In this document: one piece after another, positions 1 to 5,871 of the stretch
How the letters are laid out: the number at the start of each line of letters is the position of its first letter
How positions within the stretch are numbered: position 1 is the stretch's first letter
Assembly: GCA_003541895.1 (NCBI GenBank)
Contig: DPLR01000520.1
Coordinates: 1-8,870 of the forward strand
Direction of reading: 5' to 3'
Origin: Cytophagales bacterium
Lineage (GTDB): Bacteria; Bacteroidota; Bacteroidia; Cytophagales; Cyclobacteriaceae
DNA length: 8,870 nucleotides
Position numbers and translations under genes: made by a program
The notes under the pieces: generated by a model
What the model saw: only the letters and a program-made list of their open reading frames with translations
Databases searched by the model: none
What the model was told of the DNA's origin: nothing

Positions 1-1
1 C

Positions 2-625
2 CCCAACGTAATACTACGACCGCTCTATCAAGAAACAATTTTGCCTAACATTGCTTACGTTGGCGGACCAGCTGAAGTTATTTACTGGCTACAATTGAAA
101 GGTGTGTTTGACCATTTCAAAATTCCGTTTCCATTAGTGATGCCGCGCAATTTTGCTTTGATAATTCCCGAATCAGTGCAGCGCAAAATTGAAAAAACGA
201 AATTGAGCATGGCCGATTTTTTTCATGAAAAAAATTACTTGTTCAATCACTGGGTAAGCCTCTATTCAAAAAACAATCTTTCACTTGACAAGGAAACGAA
301 AGAAGCTAAATCGCTTTTTGAAAGTATCAAACAACATGCAACAGCCGTTGATATTACTTTACAAAAACACGTTGAAGCACAATCGCTTCGTGCACTAAAA
401 GCACTGGAGAACATTGAAAAGAAAATGCTTCGCGCAGAAAAAAGAAAACAAACCGAAAAGCTCGATCAGATTGCAAAAGTGAAGGATCATCTTTTTCCGA
501 ATGGAAGCCCACAAGAACGGGTGGATAATTTTTTAAATTTCTATCAGCAGCATCCCCAGTTAATTACGGAGTTGATCCAACATTTTGATCCGTTTGATTT
601 TCGGTTTAACATAATGCAGTTGTGA
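2..625 (+). CDS. bshC: Bacillithiol biosynthesis cysteine-adding enzyme BshC, C-terminal part (5' truncated by window edge)
   Basis: BshC is the putative ligase that adds cysteine to glucosaminyl-malate in the last step of bacillithiol synthesis, in the cytoplasm. The open frame runs to the left edge without a stop, so about 207 C-terminal residues of a protein usually a little over 500 residues long are visible. A TTG at position 41 is internal: the codons before it read PNVILRPLYQETI and continue into LPNIAYVGGPAEVIYWLQLK, a highly typical BshC block. The charged, heptad-like helix around residues EAQSLRALKALENIEKKMLR fits the coiled coil known in BshC structures, and LFPNGSPQERVDNFLNFY is the conserved C-terminal block. 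The stop codon TGA overlaps the GTG start of the cyclo-ligase by 4 nt, which suggests an operon with translational coupling. The identification is firm; the start is not in the window. Confidence 0.93.
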   Translation, partial: PNVILRPLYQETILPNIAYVGGPAEVIYWLQLKGVFDHFKIPFPLVMPRNFALIIPESVQRKIEKTKLSMADFFHEKNYLFNHWVSLYSKNNLSLDKETKEAKSLFESIKQHATAVDITLQKHVEAQSLRALKALENIEKKMLRAEKRKQTEKLDQIAKVKDHLFPNGSPQERVDNFLNFYQQHPQLITELIQHFDPFDFRFNIMQL

Positions 626-1191
626 CCAAAGCTGATATCAGAAAAAAATATTTGAATCTTCGCCTTGCCTTGAGCGAAGAGGAATGGTCATTTAAGAGTC
701 AAGCAATCAGCAACAACTTCTTTTCAATGATTGATGTAGCTGGTCTTCACACGGTGCATATTTATCTGCCACTCATCTTAAAGAAAGAGCCAAACACACA
801 TCTCATCATTGATCGGCTTCAAAAGGAATTCCCCAAAATCCAGATCTCGATTCCGCGAATTGAAAATGATCAACTAATTAATTTTTATTACGAAGATGAG
901 AATCAACTAAAAAAAAATAGGTGGGGTATTCTAGAACCAGCCTACGGAAAATTAACACCTGTAGAAAAAATAGATTTAGTGATAGTTCCGTTGCTCGCTT
1001 ACGACAGCAAGGGAAACAGAGTGGGATACGGCAAAGGTTATTATGATCGATTCCTTAAGCAATGCCGAACTGATTGTAAAAGAGTTGGGCTTTCATTTTT
1101 TGTAGCTGAACCAGAAAGCATACGCTCCGAATCGCATGACGCTAAATTGTCCGGGATCATAACCCCAAAATATTTTAACACGTTTGGGTAG
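622..1191 (+). CDS. 5-formyltetrahydrofolate cyclo-ligase (5,10-methenyltetrahydrofolate synthetase)
   Basis: This cytoplasmic enzyme uses ATP to convert 5-formyltetrahydrofolate to 5,10-methenyltetrahydrofolate, returning a storage or inhibitory folate to the one-carbon pool. At 189 residues it has the normal family length. Seen in the sequence: a basic N-terminus (KADIRKKYLNLR, residues 3-14), a YLPLILKKEPNTH segment near residues 48-60, WGILEP at 101-106, and the diagnostic glycine-rich signature GNRVGYGKGYYDRFL at 131-145, which in the family contacts nucleotide and phosphate. The C-terminal VGLSF and HDAKLSGIITPK segments also match. The start is GTG at 622, placed by the 4-nt overlap (GTGA) with the bshC stop; no ATG lies in a comparable position. 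It ends in TAG, only 3 nt from the stop of the converging minus-strand gene. The function is unrelated to the envelope cluster on the other strand. Confidence 0.93.
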   Translation: MTKADIRKKYLNLRLALSEEEWSFKSQAISNNFFSMIDVAGLHTVHIYLPLILKKEPNTHLIIDRLQKEFPKIQISIPRIENDQLINFYYEDENQLKKNRWGILEPAYGKLTPVEKIDLVIVPLLAYDSKGNRVGYGKGYYDRFLKQCRTDCKRVGLSFFVAEPESIRSESHDAKLSGIITPKYFNTFG

Positions 1192-1194
1192 GTC

Positions 1195-3507
1195 TCAATT
1201 CTTAGCAAACTTTACTTCAAAAACTTTTTCTTCAAATAACGAAATACCGTTATCTAATAAACCAAAAAGTTGAAGTCTGAATTTCCCAACGTCATCGGAG
1301 GTGTTGAATTGAATATGAGTAAGCTCCGCATCCGAAAATTTCCCTTTCCCTTCCCAAAATAAACATGAACGAAGATTGGGTATACTTGGATTAACTCTTT
1401 CCTTAAAAATCGGTTGGTCTGTTCTGGGAAGCATTCCAGTAAAACCTATAACGTTTCTCTCGTTAATGATTTTCCCTCGTTTGGTCTTTACCATGATAAC
1501 TCCATTTGACCCTAGTTGTCCCAAGGCAAATAATTTTCTACTATCCTTGAAAAGTTTTATGTTAATAACCTCTGTAGGTTTCAATGACAAAAAGATTTCT
1601 GGATTCTTCGTGAATTGACCATCAATTATATAAAGTGGCCCCGTGTGATTATTTGGTTTTTTTAATGTGGTATAGACCCGAACTACGTGTCTACCGTTGA
1701 TCTTTCTGTATTCAACAGATTTTACAATTTCTTTAAGAATTTCTTGCATACTCGGCATTTGGAGGAAGTCTGTCAATTCAACAGTAGCATCAGGTCCGCT
1801 TAATTCATCTTCAAAGGGTCTATTGGCATCAAACGTTGAATCCTGAATTGTTTTTTGTCCAAGAAAAAACGAGTACGAGTTATTAATGCTATTACGTTGG
1901 CTTTGATAAACAAAAAATGGATCAATACCTTCCTCTACATAATTCGATTTTGGATTAAGTTTCACCATTGAATCTAAATCCAAGATTTTGATTTTTATTT
2001 CGTCACCATCATTTCCTTTAAAGGAGGATGTAAAAAAGAATTGATCATTTGAATTTACACTCAAAACCAGCGGAAAAGAAAACGTGCCTTTTGTTGTGGC
2101 ATAAGTTTCATAACCTTTTAGATTATGCGTTAAATAAAACATCAACAAAGTTGAGTCTTTAATTGGCTGATTATTTGCAGCGTATACTGCACGGCCAGAA
2201 AGGGTCATATATTCTTCATGCTTGTGAAGCATGGATAAATTATTGTCAATCACTTTTTTCCAATCAAACCACGGACATGTCTGAGTAATGAGGTAATTAT
2301 TTATCGTTACTTGATTGGCATATTTCCTTTTCAGCCCAAACGTGTTGGATATATCGCTTTGAAAAGTAAGATAATCCATGAGCATCTCTTCGTTGGGGAA
2401 TAAATCCGCGTTAAGAACACGAACAAAATAAGAACCTGCTTTCTGATATCCATCGGCACTTTTAATTTTTAAATCCATTGAAACCGCTTGGCGTGTGAGA
2501 TAATTCGAATTCAGATTATTTAATTCAAGGAAGGCCGATGGGCCTGAGTCTGAATAAAGGACACGTTCTGCCCAAGGAGTGAAGTTTGAATCAACGACCA
2601 TCATTTGCTTAATTCCGGAAGGCAAATTCTGTGGTAACAACAATTCTACCTGCTTGGCATTAAAATCTACTTTCGTCTGATAAATGAGTCCTGTGGAATT
2701 GAACATCAACAAATAGACTTCACTTAAATCCAATCCATCTGTTTTTTCTAGGCGAATGGATGTTTCGGTCTTTGATGCTTTAATATCAATTGCTATTCCT
2801 TTTTCTGTTTGACTTGGCAATAAAAACGTTGTGCCAGTTAAATCAACATAATATTGTTTCCTCGCTACCGGTGTAAGCTTGAAGATTGAAACACTATCCC
2901 TTTTTAATTCTAATTTGGCCAGCTCTCCTTCCGATGATTTCACAGAAACGGTAACCCTTTCTTTTTGCCCCGAATAACGAAAAGCAATATTATTTGGTAG
3001 ACCCGACAGAAGCCTCCCTCCTTCTGGATAAAATTCGATTGTATCTTTTACAATCTTTCTTAAGAGTTTACTTCCCGCAACAATAAAATCTTGCTTATAA
3101 AATAGAGCCTGATCTAAATTTTTCATCCATTCAGTAAAAGCAAGCAACGTATATTTTCCGGTAGTAAGTTCTTTGGGCAAAACCAATTTATTTGTGCTCA
3201 CTCCATTAGTAATAGAGAAAAAACGTGTTAATTCTATTTTGCCATTTTGATCAAACAAAGCAACGTGCACAACCTGAGTACCCATCACTGGCTTCAAATC
3301 TGTCGCTTTGAGATAAAGGCTCCTGATAATAATCGTGTCACCTGGTACATACTTGGGTTGATTTAAAATCAATTCAAGTTTGACTCGATCTATTTTATTG
3401 AAATAATTACTGGATTTCGATTTTACTATAGAAATAAAATCCTCATTCGCATTAAATGCGAAGCAACCAATTACTAAACCAGAAGCTAATATTTTTTTTA
3501 AAATCAT
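1195..3507 (-). CDS. Exported macroglobulin-like (MG2) protein with a C-terminal TonB-plug-like domain
   Basis: 770 residues, of a Bacteroidota group usually annotated as hypothetical or plug domain-containing; its biochemical role is not known. The N-terminus (KK then ILASGLVIGC) is an export signal; VIGC fits a lipobox with Cys15 as the lipidated residue, though ordinary cleavage after AFNA is an alternative. Residues about 40-145 resemble an MG2-type macroglobulin domain (LNQPKYVPGDTIIIRSLYLK, later LPKELTTGKYTLLAFTEWMKN). Residues about 433-490 form a small beta domain like carboxypeptidase-regulatory folds (LSGRAVYAANNQPIKDS, then TTKGTFSFPL). Residues about 604-678 look like a TonB-receptor plug (GPLYIIDGQF and GSNGVIMVKTKRG), but no barrel follows. 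The last segment, with NLRSCLFWEG and FNTSDDVGKFRLQLFG, returns to a macroglobulin-like pattern. ATG follows the stop of the upstream DUF4249 gene by 1 nt (TAACATG), so coupled translation is likely. The gene ends in TGA and is the last of the cluster. Confidence 0.82.
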   Translation of the reverse strand: MILKKILASGLVIGCFAFNANEDFISIVKSKSSNYFNKIDRVKLELILNQPKYVPGDTIIIRSLYLKATDLKPVMGTQVVHVALFDQNGKIELTRFFSITNGVSTNKLVLPKELTTGKYTLLAFTEWMKNLDQALFYKQDFIVAGSKLLRKIVKDTIEFYPEGGRLLSGLPNNIAFRYSGQKERVTVSVKSSEGELAKLELKRDSVSIFKLTPVARKQYYVDLTGTTFLLPSQTEKGIAIDIKASKTETSIRLEKTDGLDLSEVYLLMFNSTGLIYQTKVDFNAKQVELLLPQNLPSGIKQMMVVDSNFTPWAERVLYSDSGPSAFLELNNLNSNYLTRQAVSMDLKIKSADGYQKAGSYFVRVLNADLFPNEEMLMDYLTFQSDISNTFGLKRKYANQVTINNYLITQTCPWFDWKKVIDNNLSMLHKHEEYMTLSGRAVYAANNQPIKDSTLLMFYLTHNLKGYETYATTKGTFSFPLVLSVNSNDQFFFTSSFKGNDGDEIKIKILDLDSMVKLNPKSNYVEEGIDPFFVYQSQRNSINNSYSFFLGQKTIQDSTFDANRPFEDELSGPDATVELTDFLQMPSMQEILKEIVKSVEYRKINGRHVVRVYTTLKKPNNHTGPLYIIDGQFTKNPEIFLSLKPTEVINIKLFKDSRKLFALGQLGSNGVIMVKTKRGKIINERNVIGFTGMLPRTDQPIFKERVNPSIPNLRSCLFWEGKGKFSDAELTHIQFNTSDDVGKFRLQLFGLLDNGISLFEEKVFEVKFAKN

Positions 3508-3508
3508 G

Positions 3509-4648
3509 TTACCAAAAAAGTGGTTTAATGTTCGTGATGTTTTTATAATTCACCTCCAGGCAGCTGGTGGTTATAGTATCAATCGGTGGCATTGGATATG
3601 GCACCATAGACTTATTAAGGACAAGTACATGCGTGTTAATGGACGAAGCAGCAAAATAACCTAATGCAGGAATGGCTCCCTCAGATTTCGCAAAAATATT
3701 TCCAGTAGTTTTTGGAGGAGGGGTTTGAAAAAGATTACTGCTATTTGATTTTTGAGATTTGACTTGTTTCCAAAAGTCATAGACAGCTTGAGAGACACTT
3801 AATTGTTCAACCAATAGATAATATTTATTATACATTGTCCGCACGTTTGCCTCAACAAATCCAATTAGTTGATGATTTACCTTATTATCGCTCACAAAAT
3901 TAGGATTTGAAATTATAACTGTTGAGCTGTACTCAGTTACCCAGCATGTACAACAAGTGCATGGCTCAAAAGGGCCCTTCACAACCATGGGGCCTCCGTA
4001 TTCCCCATATAGAGGCCCTAAAACATACCCGCTGCAATATGGCGGATCTGGTTCAATATCAAGTACGCCTTTCGCCCCCGTAATTAAAGACACGTTCAAC
4101 TGTGGGAGAGTAGCAATTTCGTAAGTGCCGGTCCAACGCCACCAAACACGTTCTCCTTGATCTTGTAAAACGTCACTGTCCAAATAGACATCAAAGCCAT
4201 TCTTTGATGTAATCTGTCGGCTTTTAGCAGGATCTTCTTTCTGAACAAACTCTCCGTGTAAATTTGAAAAATCACCCACGGGCAAAAGTTTTTCCGGCAC
4301 TGATTCGTATGTGTAACCATCTGAAGTGGTTATTGACAGCGTGTAAGTTTGCCCTACCACGCCCTGAAGAGTTTGCGTATAATAATTGCCTGTGCTCTTT
4401 TCTATAAGTACTTCATCGTTACCTTTATCATCCCGAATAGTTACAATAGCACCAGTTATCAAAATGAAAGCGCCTGATTGGTCATTAATTGAGGCAGTCT
4501 CTGAAATTTTCACTAAGTATGGTCCAGGCTGGTCGGTAATCATACCTTCAACCACAATAGCTGGGCGATATTCAACCGTGCTCAACAAGTACGGATCGAC
4601 ACACGAAAAAGAGGCAACCAATATTAATATAAACGAAAAGTATCGCAT
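3509..4648 (-). CDS. DUF4249 family lipoprotein, copy B (downstream paralogue)
   Basis: 379 residues. The N-terminus MRYFSFILILVASFSC is a lipoprotein-like signal with Cys16 as the probable lipidated residue; the lipobox (SFSC) is non-canonical but identical in the neighbouring paralogue. Residues about 25-125 look like immunoglobulin-type beta strands (VVEGMITDQPGPYLVKIS, then GAIVTIRDDKG). Apart from Cys16 there are six cysteines: Cys205, the cluster Cys230, Cys232, Cys233 and Cys235 followed by Trp236, and Cys363. All six are shared with copy A, so disulfides or metal binding are possible. The protein ends in NIKPLFW, and the PxFW end is shared too. DUF4249 has no established biochemical function; in this phylum such genes typically sit next to TonB-dependent receptors, so an outer-membrane accessory or substrate-capture role is inferred. 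ATG at 4648 is followed directly by the signal peptide. Copy A lies 114 nt upstream, and the MG2/plug gene starts 1 nt after this stop. Confidence 0.88.
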   Translation of the reverse strand: MRYFSFILILVASFSCVDPYLLSTVEYRPAIVVEGMITDQPGPYLVKISETASINDQSGAFILITGAIVTIRDDKGNDEVLIEKSTGNYYTQTLQGVVGQTYTLSITTSDGYTYESVPEKLLPVGDFSNLHGEFVQKEDPAKSRQITSKNGFDVYLDSDVLQDQGERVWWRWTGTYEIATLPQLNVSLITGAKGVLDIEPDPPYCSGYVLGPLYGEYGGPMVVKGPFEPCTCCTCWVTEYSSTVIISNPNFVSDNKVNHQLIGFVEANVRTMYNKYYLLVEQLSVSQAVYDFWKQVKSQKSNSSNLFQTPPPKTTGNIFAKSEGAIPALGYFAASSINTHVLVLNKSMVPYPMPPIDTITTSCLEVNYKNITNIKPLFW

Positions 4649-4762
4649 TAATTAAATCTTAAAAAAAACGATATGATATTTACTGAAGCAAAATCCTCGT
4701 TTGAATTGAATCTTAACAAGCTAACAATTATTAAAATTGGAAGTATGCTTTTAAAAGTCATC
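4649..4762 (-). other. 114-nt spacer between the DUF4249 copies, with a probable relic of the receptor 3' end
   Basis: This is the only sizeable gap in the cluster; no ORF or RNA is seen. On the minus strand, positions 4679-4659 read ATA TCA TAT CGT TTT TTT TAA, that is I-S-Y-R-F-F-stop just before the copy B start. The receptor gene ends I-S-Y-R-F-K-I-stop just before copy A. The nucleotide match (10 of 11 over the ATATCNTATCG core) continues after a 4-nt indel into CTTCA, where the receptor encodes its LPSI segment. Further upstream the likeness fades. I infer that the duplicated unit included the receptor's 3' tail, which has since decayed; a shared leader motif is the alternative. AT-rich palindromes occur (CTTTTAAAAG at 4748-4757), but there is no GC stem with a T-run and no convincing TTTG-type Bacteroidota promoter. 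Confidence 0.45.
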
Positions 4763-5869
4763 TTACCAAAATGAAGGTTTTATATTCGTACTATTTTTAT
4801 ACACATCAAGGCAACTTGAAGTTATGGAATCTATGGGCAACATGACATAAGGAACATCATTACTTTCAAGTGCAATGACATGGGTCTTAATTGAGCATGC
4901 CGCGAAATAACCGATCACCGGTAAATATTTTTCAGATTTTGGTTCTAAGTTTCCGCTTGTTTTAGGGGGAGGCGTCTGAAACAAATTACTCTCATTTGAA
5001 CGTTGTTGTTTTACCAGATTCCAAAAATCGTACATCGCTTTAGAAATACTTAATTGCTCAACCTGTAAATAATATTTATCAGACATTGTACGAACATTTG
5101 CCTCAACAAATGCAACCCATTGGTTATTGATTCTATTGTTGCTAACAAAATTAGGATCAGAAAGTAGTGGGACGTTGTTATTTTGAGTAACCCAACAGAT
5201 GCAACATTCACAAGGATAGTAAGGGCCTTTCAGGACACCAAGAATATTTCTATAACCACTACACAGGGGCGGATTTGGTACAAAGGTCAAACCCCTACCA
5301 TCACCATAGCGTACCTGAAATTGAGGATAGCTTGTGATTTGATAAGTACCTGACCATCGCCACAAAACGCGACTCTCTTGCTCCGGCAGTACGTCACTGT
5401 CTAAGTAGATATTGAATCCATTCGTAGACGAAATTTGCCTATCGATCTGCGGATCTTCATTTCGGACAAACTCATACCGCAGGTTAGAAAAGTCACCCAC
5501 CGGTAACAGTTTCTCAGGAGCAGATTCATAACTAAATCCGTCAGCTGTTGTTATTGAAAGCGAATAGGTACGACCGACAGTTCCTTGAAAGGTTTGTGTA
5601 TAATAACTACCTGTGCTCATTTCTTTGAGCGTCTCAAAATTACCTTGGTCATCCTTGAGGATTACTGTAGCTCCGGTGATAAGAACAAAGTCACCCGATT
5701 GGTCATTTATAGAAGTTGTTTCAGAAATTTTGACTACATACGGGCCTGGTTGATCGGTGATCATACCTTCTACAACCAATGCTGGTTGATATTGAGCCAC
5801 ACTTAGCAAGTATGGATCAACACAAGAAAAGGATAAGAAAAATATTAAAACAAAAGAAAAGTACTTCAT
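4763..5869 (-). CDS. DUF4249 family lipoprotein, copy A (next to the receptor)
   Basis: 368 residues, colinear with copy B. By hand count 128 of the first 180 residues are identical, and identity is again high from FVSNNRINNQ (about residue 241) to the end. The signal MKYFSFVLIFFLSFSC places the probable lipid-bearing cysteine at position 16. The beta-rich N-terminal half contains VVEGMITDQPGPYVVKIS and LLPVGDFSNL. Cysteines besides Cys16 are Cys203, Cys220, Cys222, Cys223, Cys225 (with Trp226) and Cys353, all shared with copy B, plus a private Cys325. It differs from copy B mainly at residues 181-219, which are shorter by ten residues and poorly conserved. The protein ends in NIKPSFW. ATG at 5869 lies 2 nt after the receptor stop (TAATCATG), so the pair is almost certainly co-transcribed and probably translationally coupled. 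The likely role is an outer-membrane lipoprotein partner of the receptor; the ligand is unknown. Confidence 0.88.
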   Translation of the reverse strand: MKYFSFVLIFFLSFSCVDPYLLSVAQYQPALVVEGMITDQPGPYVVKISETTSINDQSGDFVLITGATVILKDDQGNFETLKEMSTGSYYTQTFQGTVGRTYSLSITTADGFSYESAPEKLLPVGDFSNLRYEFVRNEDPQIDRQISSTNGFNIYLDSDVLPEQESRVLWRWSGTYQITSYPQFQVRYGDGRGLTFVPNPPLCSGYRNILGVLKGPYYPCECCICWVTQNNNVPLLSDPNFVSNNRINNQWVAFVEANVRTMSDKYYLQVEQLSISKAMYDFWNLVKQQRSNESNLFQTPPPKTSGNLEPKSEKYLPVIGYFAACSIKTHVIALESNDVPYVMLPIDSITSSCLDVYKNSTNIKPSFW

Positions 5870-5871
5870 GA

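Larger units (their letters stand above)
3509..5869 (-). repeat. Tandem duplication of the DUF4249 gene
   Basis: The two adjacent DUF4249 genes are same-strand paralogues, alignable without gaps over their first 180 codons (128 identical residues by hand count) and again over most of the last 130 codons. Start context, signal peptide, cysteine pattern and the PxFW end are all retained, and neither copy has a frameshift or premature stop. The spacing and shared operon position indicate local duplication rather than independent acquisition. Divergence is concentrated in one central segment just before the cysteine cluster. Confidence 0.9.

Noticed and set aside
41..43. TTG at 41 as the start of a short complete gene
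   Set aside because: The same frame is open to the left edge and encodes conserved BshC sequence (RPLYQET) immediately before it, so the gene is truncated by the window rather than starting here.
1376..1618. 80-codon plus-strand ORF inside the MG2/plug gene
   Set aside because: Antisense to a well-supported 770-codon gene; the translation has no recognisable domain and is a reading-frame shadow.
4096..4320. 74-codon minus-strand ORF within DUF4249 copy B
   Set aside because: Same-strand, different-frame shadow of the conserved lipoprotein gene; no equivalent in copy A.
4386..4655. 89-codon plus-strand ORF opposite the start of DUF4249 copy B
   Set aside because: Lies almost wholly antisense to a conserved coding region. 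A 73-codon plus-strand ORF also appears opposite copy A (5585-5806), but the proteins are unlike each other and unlike any family I recognise.
4725..4757. Inverted repeats (CAATT/AATTG and CTTTTAAAAG) after the copy A stop as a terminator
   Set aside because: Stems are only 5 bp and purely or mostly A/T, the second has no loop, and no T-run follows on the minus strand; too weak, and the downstream genes look co-transcribed.
3509..5869. The two lipoproteins as SusD homologues
   Set aside because: They lack the helical tetratricopeptide-like character and length (about 500 residues) of SusD; they are beta-rich and match DUF4249 features instead.
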